Of a DNA stretch of 64,000 bases, positions 11,901 through 25,000 are shown in pieces. Every line of letters begins with the position of its first letter. The stretch's first letter is position 1. Origin of the DNA: Schistocephalus solidus (lineage: Eukaryota; Platyhelminthes; Cestoda; Diphyllobothriidea; Diphyllobothriidae); assembly GCA_017591395.1 (NCBI GenBank), contig WEDG01002826.1, positions 1 through 64,000 on the forward strand, in the 5' to 3' direction. The notes under the pieces are model-generated. The model worked only from the letters and a program-made list of their open reading frames with translations. It made no database searches and was not told the origin of the DNA. The position numbers were made by a program, and so were the translations under genes.

Positions 11901-13860
11901 AACGGAATGACGGGAAGTTAGATGGGATATAGGGGCTGATGGGAGATGGCAAGCAGTTAAAAGAATTAAATGCTGGAAAGTCAGGTCTTGTATATCGGTT
12001 TAAATGGTTAGGGTTATTTGCCTGTTGGAGAGGCTTGCTTAGTTTTGGAGAGGGCAGTATGCGATTACTGAGACCTGCGCTATCTTGCTTTTGGGTCTGG
12101 GTTAGATTTGCGTCCTTCGGAAAACCTGTCTTAGGTGATATAATTGAGGGTATAAGATGACCCGTGGGGTTATGGGACGAGCTAGCTTGTGGAGGGTTAA
12201 ATAAGTTAAATTTAGATGATTGCGGATTTTGTATTTGAAGAAGGTTATTTATGCGATTTGGCTCGGGAAATTTCCCGGAGAGGCCTGGAGAATTGCGTTT
12301 AAGAGGGGAAACTGGCAGTCTATGTGCTTTAGACGGGTTAGACGGTATAAATGCTTTAGACGGGGTCGCAAACATTACAGGCGGGCTAAAAAGCACCGGA
12401 GATTGCAGTATTCAGCCGCGAGGGAGACGAAGTAGAAGGTTGAGTGGAGGGGCTGACCGAACTAGACATCTGAGAAGATGAATTAGCAGTTGCATTGACG
12501 TTAGTGGAAATACGACCAGACTTATGAATATTAGGTTGAGAAATTGATGATAAGAAGGACACATTTCTTCGCTCCATTGGTGTTAGATCTCGACAAAGGA
12601 AACATTTTTGTCATTTCCAAATAGCGAGAGTGCGACCTCGTTGAGCAAAAGATTGAGTCAACCTCAACTGTTGACAACAATTTAACTAGTATAGGAGGAT
12701 TCTTGCTACGCGAAGAGAGGCGTTTTGCTTCCACTATTTTGTGGAAAGTGAGGTCTTGTATATCGGTTTACATGGTTAGGGTTATTTGCCTGTTGGAGAG
12801 GCTTGCTTAGTTTTGGAGAAGGCGGTATGTGATTACTGAGACCTGCGCTATCTTGCTTTTGGGTCTGGGTTAGATTTACGTCCTTCGGAAAACCTGACTT
12901 AGGTGATATAATTGAGGGTATAAGATGACCCATGGAGTTATGGGACGAGCTAGCTTGTGGAGGATTAAATAAGTTAAATTTAGATGATTGCGGTTTTTGT
13001 ATTTAAAGAAGGTTATTTATGCGATTTGGCTCGGGAAATTTCCTGGAGAGGCCTGGAGAATTGCATTGAAAGAGGGGAAACTGGCAGTCTATGTGCTTTA
13101 GACGGGTTAGACGGTATAAATGCTTTAGACGGGGTCGCAAACATTACAGGCGGGCTGAAATCCCCCGAAGTTGCAGTATTCGGCCGCGAGGGAGACGAAT
13201 TAGAATGTTGAGTGGAGGGGCTGACCGAACTAGACATCTGAGAAGATGAATTAGCAGTTACATTGACGTTAGTGTAAATACGACCAGACTTATGAATATT
13301 AGATTGAGAAATTGATGATAAGAAGGACACATTTCTTCGCTCCATTGGTGTAAGATCTCGACAAAGGAAACATTTTGTCATTTTCAAATAGCGAGAATTG
13401 CGACCTTGTTGAGCAAAGATTGAGTCAACCTCAACTGTTGACAACAATTTAACTAGTATAGGAGGATTCTTACTACACGAAGAGAGGTTTTTTGCTTCCA
13501 CTATTTTGTAGTTGAAACCACCCGAGTACAAAAAGACAAAAGCAACGTCAACTGGGCGTCTGTGTATGGGAGCATTTTTAGGAGAAAATTGTGATTGCGT
13601 TTCTGTCTATCAAAAGCCTCGCTGGCAACCAAGTGAACAAGCGAATCGAGACGCCTGCAATCCTGAGAGGGAACATCAGATATGTTACCATCGAACAGAT
13701 TGCCGAGTATAGACAAAATGGATCCAAACTTCATAATGAAGTCGTTGCAGTTCTGTAAAGCGGACAGATCTAGCTGTTTAGCTTTAACTATGGGTTGTAC
13801 ATTTGAGTCAATGTTGAAACTGCTAGGTGTATTCAAGCATCGTTTTGGTCCCAAAGCATG
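8990..13860 (-). mobile_element. CR1-like non-LTR retrotransposon, longest copy
   Basis: Minus-strand order: ORF1 start at 13854-13501, a proline/serine/asparagine-rich ORF1 body at 13531-11700, an endonuclease at about 11700-11146 (LDVILLNARSVINKMAQL, VTESWTHPLISDSLLVID, RGGGCLLYIKASF, ILGCIYYPPN), a linker at 11082-10384, the reverse transcriptase at 10023-9481 (VVVIYFDLSKAFDKVPHRRL, GVFQGTVLGPLLFILYINE), and a C-terminal segment ending at a stop at 9002. The YADD catalytic motif is present near 9690 (VYADDLKC) but in another frame from the preceding block, so the polymerase is frameshifted. A 768-base internal duplication disrupts ORF1. The family belongs to the CR1/Jockey-type group by its endonuclease and RT motifs. 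Confidence 0.88.
11975..13511 (-). repeat. Tandem duplication of about 768 bases inside ORF1
   Basis: Sequence at about 11975-12743 recurs at about 12743-13511. AGGTCTTGTATATCGGTTTA-type sequence at 11983 returns at 12751, GGCCGCGAGGGAGACGAA-type sequence near 12410 returns near 13180, and the CCACTATTTTGT block at 12731 returns at 13498. The copies differ by scattered substitutions and small indels, so the duplication is old or arose between diverged copies. It repeats the Pro/Ser-rich ORF1 segment (PSKAFIPSNPSKAHRLPVSP) twice. Confidence 0.85.
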
Positions 13861-15350
13861 TAGTTTACGACAAATTGAGCTTTTGGTTTCATCTTTCGTC
13901 GAAAATAAGAGTAAGATCTACGCAGGGTACGCAGGTTATTGTTTTTCATAAGATTAACTAGGAACCATGCAAACAATTGCGTCTAGAAGTTCACATTTTT
14001 TTATGAAAGAACACCGGAGGTATTCTTATCGAACAATTTTCCTAGAATTGAGCACTTGCTGCCAATTTTCAGCATAGATTCATTACAAGCATATAACGCA
14101 GGCATGTAAAGCTGTCCAGCATGAACAACACGGAACGACTGTCTTTGAATGCTTTCAATCATCGATCTATTAAGCAAAGTGGAGGTATAGAGGAGGAAAT
14201 CTTTCGACGAACCATGGCCTTCGCTCTCATCTTATTGGAAAAAATGAAGTCAATTAAACCAAAGCTGCTAACAGATCTCATAACGAAATTTCAACCTGAA
14301 AATATTGTTTTGAAAAATACACACTGTTAAAGAGCATAAAAACTGAGCAACATAAGGATAGCAAACTTCAAATAGCAATCAGCAGGCAAAATCAAGCGAA
14401 ATTGGCAATCGATTTTTCTAAAAGCCTAGACAGGTGTTCATAGACATTTCTTTAAAACAAGGAATTTAAAAGGCTTCTAGTTTATTAGAAAAATCTTTTT
14501 AATTATAGTATTCACTTATCTTCAAAACAAAATTTCGTCAGAGCAATGGAAACTATTAGACTAAATATGCACAGTAAACACTGAATTTATCACCTTAATA
14601 GCTGCACGACAGTACAAACGTTTAATCCACAGAAGTTCACATGTTCTTCGCAGGAGGTTGATACTCGAACGGTTAGTAACGCTTGCAGTATTTTTAAGTA
14701 AGCCCAATCTTGCGCTGCAGGTCTCGTACACAAATTCTCTTCCGTTATCAGCCTATGCCCGGTTTCAGGACGTAGTCCAAAAGATAGGAAGTGGGATCGG
14801 GTGCATGTGCTGCACACAGGATTATAGCCTGTCAAGCACTGATCTGGCAGGGATCTGGTGTAGGTCACTGGCGAAGATTTAGTCTGCAACTAGGCGTGCC
14901 AAAAGCCAGCCATATGTTTGGCATTTTTTATGTGAGCCCAACCCTAATAATGCCTACCGTTCAACCGTATTCGTCCGGCACATCTATCACGTGGCCCGTT
15001 TAGGGGCCACGCATTAACAGCTATAGGCTCACACGCGCATGGTCTTGCTTTTCGTTGTCATAGACAAAACTGACGGTGTTGCTAAATCATATTTAGTTAA
15101 AGCTGTGGAGTAGTGAAAGTTGTTTCTAAATTTGTAAAATTGCCGCAAATTCAGACTGTACGCAGTATTTAGTTGATTTTCTTGTATTGCAGTTGTTTTT
15201 GTAGAATAAGTATGCGGACCGTTTTGGTGTATCAGTTGTTGCTAACAGTTTGTTGGTTAGCCGCGATCTGGACAATCCACCAATCAGGGTCATTTTGTAC
15301 AAAAGCGTATACCGACCGCTAGGCAGAAGACCAACTCCTCTAACCGTTAG
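13861..15350. other. No gene recognised upstream of MRGBP
   Basis: Contains short chance frames such as 14121-14330 (+) and 14590-14889 (-), with no domain I know. Near 15000 there is a short perfect inverted repeat, GTGGCCC with GGGCCAC, around a six-base loop. A promoter for the MRGBP-like gene may lie here, but no TATA or initiator stands out. Confidence 0.35.
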
Positions 15351-15377
15351 GCCACATTCGTATTGTACTGTACTGGT

Positions 15378-17445
15378 ATGGTTCACTGGAGTTTGGAAGC
15401 TGAGATTAAGCTTTTTCACTCTTTAATGCATTTTAAACCTGTTGGATTAGATAGACACTTTCAAATGATATGTTTGGCCTGTCGCTTCAACGATTTAGGT
15501 GGTCCCGCTTGTTCGATTAGTGAAATATGGGACCATTTAAGTGAACTTTACGATCTGAATGAGTTGGTAAGTCTCTTTCCAAAATTATATCAATAAATGT
15601 GTGGCATTTAGTTTTTTTCTTTTGGAGTACCGTATACGCATGTGAATATTAAATTAATTAGTTATGCGAATCAGTAACACAAAATCCCATCGACGCTAGC
15701 TTCATTTACCTTTATTTTTACACTCTCGTTTGATGTGCTCGATCATACAAAACTCGGAGTTGCACGGTTTTCTGCCCGGCCTGGGCTGCCCCGCTCTGTG
15801 CGCAGCGGCTCCAGATAAAGCTCGCTAGCCTTAAAATGCATTATACCGAAAATTATACGAGCTCAGTTTGACTCCCTCGCCGCAAGATGCGTTTCTTACC
15901 TTGTTCAGCGACCGGATATGTAGCAAATCCTAAGTGCCGTCAGATGGCTGACGCCTCCGGTTGCGCTTGAAGCAGCGGTTGTATGGATTTTTTTGCCACT
16001 GAATTTTTTTCAACTGACACAGGCATCTCACGGTTGGAATCGGGAACTTACCGGATCGAATGTTTTGAGACCTTGCTCAGTCCATCGGCATATCTTACTC
16101 CAGTGAAGACTGTCTTCTCGGCCAATCGGAGAGTACCGGCAGTTCGGCTGCCTAATTGTACTGACAAAATTTTGTTGTGGCTATGCTATCAGACACGTTG
16201 GAAAATTAAGTCGAGAAGTTTGACTGACCGTAAACGTACAAAATCCTCAACACATTGATGTCTTTCTTTTAGAATCTTCTGAAGTAAAGCTAAGCAGTGA
16301 GCTGGGTCTTATATTTCAAATGGGGACTAGTTTGAGTTTAAACGTCAAGCATTTAACCGACGAAAAGAAAACAATACGATAAGAGCACTTAACATCAACT
16401 GCATAAAAAGGGTACCAACAGAAGAACCGGAAATGGACAAAACCGATAGAAAGAGGAAAAGAAGAAAATAGGAGAACGACGGTTGAATTAGTGTAAAATT
16501 TACTACTCCGGTTTATTTTTTATATGTGATATTGCATAATTATCTCCATACAAAATATACAGTGGGTTACAGACCTCACATGAACAGCCAACAGTTGTGT
16601 ATCTTAAGTGAGTAGTTCTAAAGTAAGGCGAAGGCAACTCTGTCTGCATTAGCGGACCTACAATTCAGTAGGATGATTATACAACGTTAATAGGTAAAAA
16701 CTTCAATAATTTCAGCAGTTAGTTTCGTGGCCTCAAATACCGGACCCAGGTCTCAAAAACCCTTTCTTAAGCGTTAGTTTGAGTTTCAACAGCCCTATGT
16801 TGAACCTCCTGCTAATCTTTCAGGGATACAGGTAACCGCAACTACGGTTGTTATTATTGCGCGTACGAAGAATCGTGGGGACGCCTAACTTCAAGTCCAT
16901 GCTATATGAGATTATTTATTTGAAAATTTTCTCCACCAGTAAAACATCTCATGCCGTCGTTTTATAGAACGGATCCGAAGTCATTCCATTCCCAACGAAA
17001 TCCAAGGAATATACTCTACCCGACGAATTTTCGGTCTTAAAGCAGAAGGCCTTCCCTCGCGCAAAAGCAAAACTTGTTCCTGGTAGTCCATCCCAACAGA
17101 AAAGGAAAACGGGTTATTTATATTTCCAATTACTTGAAGCATTTATTCGAATCCATATGATATAATTCACTACGTCCTTACCGGAAACCTGCTTGATGGT
17201 CATGATTGTATTTTTTTCCAGAATCAAATCCAACCAGTGAAGACCTTTCGTCATTATCGCCATCGCCGCCGTTGAAACGAACTCGAAAAGCTCTACGCTC
17301 GGGTGCGCCCGAGGAAGGTGAAAACTCTCCATCTTCAATAAAGAAAGAAGAAGTAACCGAAACTACTACAGCTTCAATTTCCTCACCAGGGACGATAATG
17401 CCTCCCCCGTCACCGATGAAGCGCAAGAGTCGTCGTCTCAACTAA
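15378..17445 (+). CDS. MRGBP: MRG-binding protein (Eaf7-like), NuA4/TIP60 complex subunit
   Basis: Three exons: 15378-15566, 16968-17112 and 17222-17445, giving 185 aa; human MRGBP has about 204. The Eaf7 domain opens exon 1 (VHWSLEAEIKLFHSLMHFKP, VGLDRHFQMICL, EIWDHLSELYDLNEL) and continues into exon 2 (NGSEVIPFPTKSKEYTLPDE), matching the family pattern HKPVG-RHFHMI-WDHLS-YD-ILPFPN. Exon 3 encodes a low-complexity tail rich in Ser, Pro, Lys and Arg, ending MKRKSRRLN, as expected for a nuclear protein. Junctions are AGTTG/GTAAGT, TTTATAG/AAC, ACGG/GTTATT and TTTTTCCAG/AAT, with phases 0 and 1 that close. The protein links MRG-type chromodomain subunits to the TIP60 histone acetyltransferase. 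The ATG at 15378 gives a shorter N-terminus than in vertebrates; an in-frame stop lies at 15348-15350, so an upstream coding exon would need an acceptor after it. No SL acceptor was proven. Confidence 0.85.
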
Positions 17446-18464
17446 GTGTTTTTTTACTGTGCAACCATGGTTCTCTGAGCTAAATGAGATTTTTGTACCA
17501 GTATTCTTTCCTTTGAAGTAATTGTATTCTTGAATTTTCCATATGACTAGTTCTTAGTGTGGTTCACGTTTTGGGGTAATTTTCACTCGCCATCTTTTCC
17601 AACGTTTCTGAATTAAGCAAAGCACTGTTTCTATTAACTATAAACAAGGCATTTTTGCGTCTAGGAAGCGTGATACCTTTTTCAGTCTGAAAAATAGATA
17701 AGTTGTTCTATTTAGCACCCATAAGGGTATTTACATGGGTACTATGTGCCTACTAATTAAGCAGTATGGTTAGGCAACCTTGTCGCCACTCCCGTAGAAA
17801 ATCTCCCGTTCTCTTTCCCTACTATTTGATTAATGGCGGTTGTTTGGAGCGCTTACATGACAACGCCTGAAAGTCTGCAAACAGATCAGGGCTATTGACC
17901 AAAGACGCAACGTTCTACTTGACTGGGCCAACGACCTGGTTACTGGTCAGGAAGCCGCTAAGAGGCTAAAATGCGCGCACCACGTGAGCACCTATTGCAT
18001 TTCAGCAGGTTGCGGGTATAGTATATCCTCAATTGCTCTTACCGCTGATAGTTCTTGGTTTGAAAGACTTAAATAAACGCCAGTCTTTTGCATCCATACA
18101 AAGCCCTGATAGCCCAATGTGTACACATCTAACGTTTACATTTAATATTTTCCTCTTAAGGAAGGAATAAACCCCAAATTAATTTTACAGTGTTGGTTCA
18201 TGAAGAAACTCTTACGGTCTGCACTACTTTTAATTGTCGCCTGTTGGAGCTTTTGCGTCACAGTTGGCTCGACAAATAATCGGTTTTGAGAGAATGCCCG
18301 AAATGACTCATGTTTAGGTGGCATTATGAGCCGATACCTGTGCAGCAAGCACGGGATGGATACGAAGACCCAGTAGGCCGCCGCCCACTGCGTCATGGGT
18401 ATGTTTCCCTTAAAGGACACGGTGACAGGAATCACCTTTAATGTAGGTGATTTTGTAGTAAGTA

Positions 18465-18560
18465 CCACGAGAATTAGGGGTTTAAGTTAGAGTTACTGTT
18501 AGAGTCAAGGTAAAATTTGGATCATAGTTAACATTAGGCGTACAATTAACGTTTTGGTTG
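18465..18560 (+). repeat. Degenerate telomere-like hexamer array
   Basis: Reads as loosely six-base units around TTAGGG/TTAGAG (ATTAGGGG, GTTAGAG, GTTAGAGTC). It is heavily diverged and short. A related patch on the other strand is at about 49195-49222. Confidence 0.4.
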
Positions 18561-20580
18561 GGATAAGCGCTATGGCTTGGAGATGGGATTAGTAGTATGT
18601 GCAGGAGACCCTCGCTGACCGTGTCCTGCCGGGGGGTGGAGGCACATAAGTAAGCCCAACCGAATCCTATAAGGAGTGCGACCGGTGCTAGCCAAGCATC
18701 CCTCACTGTGAGTAAGCTAATACTATTCTGGGTAAGGACGGCTCTCGTCTGGTTCGGCGAACTAACGCAGTACACTATCGTACATTTCTGGTAACCGAAA
18801 CCATGACACGATCCTCCGCTGGTTTAAGGAGTCATTTAAACTTCTACAAAAGCCCCGCACAACGGAAGCTGTATGAATTGAAAAGCGCAGTGCTACTTGA
18901 AACCGACTGCAATGGTTAAAGGTAACTACTAGAGCTTCCGGTAGATTCGATGGCAGGGGGAGAGCTACTTAACTGGGTGTCTGACTGTCCAATTTGTGCA
19001 AATGCGGCGGTGTAAATTTTCGTTAATCTAGTGCCCCTGAGCTTGCTATAATGTTAACACAGATGCCCAGTCAAGCAAGACACGCACTGAGGATGTGCAA
19101 GATGGGCCCCAGCCGTCGGTGGCTATAAAAGCTGGCCTACCTAGCGAAGAATGCATAAATAATCACTGAAGGGCATTCTTCTCTCAGAAACCACTCACGA
19201 CCGAACTGGTTATGAAAAGCGCATTATTGGATGCATGATAATCACTAGCACGGGCAACGCACTTCCAACCCTCCCCGTCACCAGGATATCTGAACAGTGG
19301 GTTCACAAAACTTCATCAAACGATCGGACCATGGCGATTTATCATACCCCGAGGCCTCCGGGAGCTAAAAACGTTGCGTAGACTTGATACAGCGATTGGT
19401 ATAGCAGCTATTGAACGGGACTTCATACGCACTGTGACGTAATACCAATTGGATAGTTTTGCTCGCGAAGCTAATTGCACTCCGGACATCTTTTGAGAAT
19501 AGGAAGTTTTCCTGCAGACTGACAGAGAAGCGACTTGGTGAGGCACCGATGAATTTCGATTCGAATAAATTCATATGACACATCCGAAAAACTACGCCTA
19601 TAAAACATCAGCAACGTACGCGTGTGCATGTTTGCGTTCATGGTCCCAGAAAATGGTCAGGATTCTGACTGGCTGCGTGAATAAGTAATAATCCTTAAGG
19701 AGTCTCGAATCACTGTCGTATTAACAAACATTCTGCGAAGCATGATCCCTTGCACAAACTTGGAGCTAGCCAGTACGAAGGAGAACACAATGGTGATGTA
19801 TCAACCGATGCCGGTTTATAATTAAAATGAATTGATTGCAACAAGGACTTTGGCAAGCTGCAACACTAGAATCGTGGCGGAGCCCTTAACGTGAATGTGA
19901 GAATTAACGGGACAGAGATACGGACAAGTTATTAAGGCCAGGCAGGAAAACTGAAACATTTTCACGCCATATTTCAACGTAGGTTAAGTAAGTGAGGATC
20001 TTGGAAAAGGAGAGGCATGCAGAGAGACTGCATGCTGGAGTAGTCACAAATGTGATTTAAATGTCAAGCAACTATTATATGGTGATAACATTATGGTTGT
20101 TTGCAGGTGATATCGACAAGTTTCGATACCAGACACACTGATAAGCTTTTACCAAAGCACCTGAAAGATAATTGGAACTGAGAGGACCTCATGAATGATC
20201 GGCAGGCTAAGTGCATTGCAATATGGAAACTAAATCGAATTAAATAGGCCAAGGCAATGCCAGATGTATGCCGTACTTAGGACCAGTGTCATCAACACTC
20301 AATCCGTGACAACCTGTGCTTACTGTCAAGTAGAATTGAATAAATGAACTGGTTTCGCTAGACACCTTCCAATCGACCACTATATCCACACGGCCAATCG
20401 GCATTCCAGAACATAAATCCGTTTTACGCAGTCCTCATCGTAGCATTCGTGCCATTCGGCGTTGCCCTGGTCGTACAGATGTATGTCCATCCTAACGGAA
20501 ACACTGACAGGACACAAAGGTCACTCAGTGCTTCCAATGTGGAGATAAGAACAGCTTGTCCCTACTGAGAACGCAAATGC

Positions 20581-21000
20581 TTGATGGCCCACCTGAAAAT
20601 GCATCGCAGTGACCGGGAACGCCATCACATTCCCCGAGCCCTGTTTACACAGCCACAGAGTACTTTTTCTGAGACAAAGTATTTTGACTATTCATTCATT
20701 CGCACGGACACGACAATAAGCCTCAAAACAAAACGGCGCCGATTTTTCTTACATGACTTTACATACAAACAAAGGCACAATAAATCAACGCATCCGTTTA
20801 TTATATCACAAGCATATGAAATTCAACTATCAACAGAAATATCACACTGTCCATGTAATAAGTATTCCATGCAACTTTTTAGCGTTGCTGTGGCGGACGA
20901 AACGTTTCGCATTAGGGTGAGGTACGGGGAACAACGCGCTAATTTGCCCAGTAGCATCATTAGTCAAGCTGATTCAGAAAAGCCACTGAGTCATGGGTAG
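20581..21000 (+). CDS. Unassigned 139-codon open frame
   Basis: An uninterrupted frame from ATG to TAG with no domain I recognise. It is rich in Ser, Arg and His with short basic stretches (LKTKRRRFFLHDF). No good splice-site context or neighbouring coding exon supports it. It may be chance or a repeat fragment. Confidence 0.12.
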   Translation: MMAHLKMHRSDRERHHIPRALFTQPQSTFSETKYFDYSFIRTDTTISLKTKRRRFFLHDFTYKQRHNKSTHPFIISQAYEIQLSTEISHCPCNKYSMQLFSVAVADETFRIRVRYGEQRANLPSSIISQADSEKPLSHG

Positions 21001-22049
21001 TCAATCCAGGTCGGAACGAGTACCTAAGTATCCTACTACAAATAATAGAAACGCTCTTTGAAGCCATCGCGATGCGGTACAAAACCGTGGTTAAGAAGCC
21101 TGGTAACTGACGGGATAACACGGTACTACTTCCGACTTCGTGTTAAGTTGCTGGGGCTTTTTCCCACACGTGACCTTTGTGGCACTCTCGCCGATGAGTG
21201 ATTCGAGAACCCTCACTGACGTTATGTATGAGAAGTGCAGACAGGCTGGGTTTGGCCTTGTCAGTGAGCAAATTCTAGCCCATGCCAACCTTCGGTCATT
21301 TTGACTTTGGCTTCCAAACGGAGCACTGTGCACGTAGGAAGAGAGTGCGTTTGATGCCGTGAAAGTATGCTTCATTTTAAAAACAAGTCGAATTGCATGC
21401 CAGCACTGTGTCCAAATCGTGGAGCAGTGGTAGACTTTGTTGCTTGCGACCGTTGAAATATCGGAAAGCGAGCAATTACAGGTCTCTAGGAGTGTTCGCG
21501 CGCTGCGGACAAATTGCAAGCGCAAACGGAAGATCGCCTCTATTAAAAGCAAACTACTTCAGTCACCTCCATTGAGTACAATAGAGGGGAGCAAGATTAT
21601 ATAATACTATCAGGCACGCAAGCAATGGTATCAATTCATCCGAAAAATCCCTAAAATCAACATGTCGGTTAAATTTTTAAAACACCTCACACGGATTTTA
21701 ATAATAATTTCGTTTAAGAATCAACTGCTGGTACCTCTAAGGGAATGAGCTTTGAGACACGAATTTCTCTTCGCCGTGGACATCAAGTAAAAAAGCAAAT
21801 CCACAAAAACCCAGCTAACTGCCTTCTGTATAATGCTCCGATACGTCACGCTGTCTCCACTCCCAGTTTCATCAACAATTGTGCGCCAGATGGTGCTACT
21901 CACCCAAGTGAACTTCCTAATGCCGGTGAATAACAGAATAACAGGAATTGTAGACACACGTAGTGCAAATGTTGTTAATAAAAAAGAAACTGATTATCGT
22001 CGGTACACGATAAGTAAAGAGGAAATCGCATCACAAGTTCGGCAAAGTT

Positions 22050-25000
22050 CTATTCAGTCTTCTGTCGGACAGTTTCACTTCGCCGGCTCGCCAACAGACT
22101 AGCCTTGAATTCAGGCAGGTTGCTAATGGCGGCCTCGGGTGACTGCTTGTGAAGCAAAAGGTAACCCTGTACCTGAGCAGGACTCACTAGGCCCTCGCCC
22201 AGCTCAGCGGCGAAGGTGGCCGTCAGGGGGTGTACGGTACTGGACGCAGTGGGATAGAAACGGGAGAACATGCGTCGCAGCTGGTCGCAACTGCACAGAC
22301 CGATTTTTGCTCGAAAGTCTACACGTCCGGGACGCACGAGGGCGGGGTCCAGTCTACGGGAAGGGAGAGCGGGGGGGGGGACAAAATATACCAACCGCTT
22401 AAGTGAGGCTTGTTATATTGTACTTACAAAAAAATACGAGACCGAAGTTACTCGATAAGTTTGTCGAACGCGTCCGTGTATGCTGGATTTCACCAACAAA
22501 AAGTAATCGTTCCTGAGCCCTTTCAAAAAGTGATGCTCAATCACATGGGGCTCATTTCCAGCTATCCACTTGAGATGTTCATGAATTCAATAAGCATTGA
22601 ACGCCTTATTAAATAAGGTTAACAGCGTCTTCAACAGTTTAGGGCGCCAAAATTAAAGGCACGAACACTAAGAAACCCTTCCCATCGGCACCCTGCCGCG
22701 TTGACATTAATCACAAGAGCTTTGAGAAGCGCTCAACTTCTAGCTTAATCTATGACAAAGGAGTCTGGATATAAAAATCAAGCACTCAGTTGAGATTAAT
22801 TTGTGCCTTAAATTTACAATTAATTTAGGTTGGGAATGGCTACATTCCCACGATGAGTCAGCCTCGCGGAAAAGCGCGTGTGCCCGTCCTCCGCACTGCA
22901 TGCCATGAACGTTCACCAGACAGCGTCCCGTACTGACTGCAGCCAGTGTCCCCCTCAGATCTGATTGGTCCATGTCCGCGAGAAGTCGCACTGCTCTCCT
23001 CTATCTTCCTCTTAAAGTGGATTTGGCTGAATGCGACCAATCTAAACGGGACGCTTCACAGATACGCAGCTTGTCATGTCAGTTTTTTTTGAAAAACACT
23101 TTTGGCTTACCTGATCGTTTTCTCTTGCTCTACCGCGTTGGGTTTGGGACGAACGTCGATTAGGCATACGATTCGTGCGACATCTAAGTACTAGACCGGG
23201 TCATAACAATTTGGCGATGCAGTTTTTCACTTACGATGGCTGGCGAGTACGCCGACTTGAAGCAGATGTTGCAGCAGCAGCTGAAGCTACTGTAGGCTCT
23301 CACCATTAAGCTATCAAACTCATCCACGGCTAATCGAGCGCCACTGGTGGTTCACAATCCGTCGATCACATTGCCGGCAGAATTACTGAATTCCTGCATG
23401 ACCCGCAGGCCCATATCACCTTTGATCCCTGGTGACTCCTGCGACTCCTACTTCGCAAACTGGGCCCTGCCGAGCATGAACGCTATGCTTAATTTATCCT
23501 TCGAAAGAACCCACAAAAATCACTTTCGCGGACATGTTGAAGACGTCAAGGATTTTTGGTGAACGGTCATCTCTGTTCAACACTCGATTCCAATGCCTCC
23601 AACTGTGCAAATAGGAATCCGATGATTTCATAACGTACGCGGGCATTGTCAATCGCGAATGTGGGCGTTTTCAGCTCGGTTATCTCACATAAGCCCAGTT
23701 TAAATGTCTCATATTTATCTGCGTACTCCAGTTCCCCAGGGATGCTGACATCCGGATACGTCTCCTGTCCCAAGTGCAACATAACAGCTCAGTCACACTC
23801 CAAGAGCTGGCTGCGGAGTATCAAGCGTTGATTAACCTTAAACACGATTCCGCTATGATCCAAGACGTTCCCACTTCTCACTCAGTCCACACTGTCACAG
23901 CAACCAAGCCACATCCCGTAATGCGGCCTAAGCAAGCACCCAAGGCAACATCACCGCCATCTCCTTGTCGGCACTGTGGCGTGTGGCATTTCCATCGGGA
24001 TTGCACATTCCGCCAACATCGTTGCCAAAGCTGTAACCAGCTGGGGCACCGTGATGGGTTTTGCCAAACAGCATCAAATGCTGGAAGCAAGTCTGCCTCC
24101 GGCACTTCCAACTCCAAGCGCCGTTTCCGTTTAAAACGTATGCCCAAACCCCAGTCTGTTGGCAATTCCTTGAGTCTGTTGGCCGCTTTCCAGCGCAATG
24201 CGGTTGATCACAAAAAGTTTGTTGATATGTTGCTCAATGTTCACACAGTCTTCCTACAGCTGGACACTGCTTCAAAAATCACAATAATCTTTGAGAGAAT
24301 TTGGCAGTCACGTGGCAGCCCCACGATGCAGCAAACTTCCTAGTCCGCTACAAGCGCGTGCGGTGGTCTCGTCCGGCTAATACGGAAAATGCAATGTTGT
24401 GTCTATCCACGACACAAGCATCACTGCAATCTGCTACGTCCACAAGTCCAATCACAACCTTCTTGGTCTCGATTGGATGGATCGGTATACCGCTCAGCGT
24501 CGTTTGCAGTCAGGTTCAGATTCCTGCTGTGCCCGCAGACCCCACCAAGGACATTCTCCAACAGTTCTCTTCAGTGTTCCAAGACGGCCTGGGTCGTTGC
24601 ACACACACTCAAGCCAGGCTGCATCGGCATCCGGGAATTCAACCAGTCTTCCATCCAAAGAGACCAGTTCCCTATGCAGCCTTGCCTCTTGCCGATGCTG
24701 AAATGAAGCACCTGAATGAAATGGGAGTTCTGACACCTGCGTCCTAATCCGCCTGGGCTATTCCAAGCATTGCGGCTAAAAAGCCAAATGGCTCGAGCCG
24801 TACTAGTGCTGAATTTTCCACTAGTTTCAATGCCGCTTTGACGCCGAACTTCTATTCACTGCCGGTCCCTGCTGAATGGTGGCACTTGCTTTGCCAAGTT
24901 AGCTCTAGCCGATGCGTACTTGCAGATCGAAGTGGCTCCCGAGTCTCGCGGATTGTTGACGACAAACACTCACCGCGGTCTGTTCCGAAACACCAGGCTG

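Larger units (their letters stand above)
17446..22049. other. Long intergenic stretch between MRGBP and BCS1L 3' ends
   Basis: MRGBP (+) and BCS1L (-) converge on this interval. It has no recognisable host exon. The longest frames, 20581-21000 (+, 139 aa) and 21091-21552 (-, 153 aa), show no known domain; the former begins with AHLKMHRSDRERHH, faintly like the end of a C2H2 finger. A TATAAAA sequence lies near 19123, with no gene attached. Most of the interval is probably old, unclassified repeat. Confidence 0.4.

Noticed and set aside
19110..19140. TATAAAA promoter
   Set aside because: No gene start or transcript evidence follows, and such motifs are expected by chance in AT-rich DNA.
21091..21552. 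153-codon minus ORF
   Set aside because: No domain, no splice context and overlapping frames; treated as chance.
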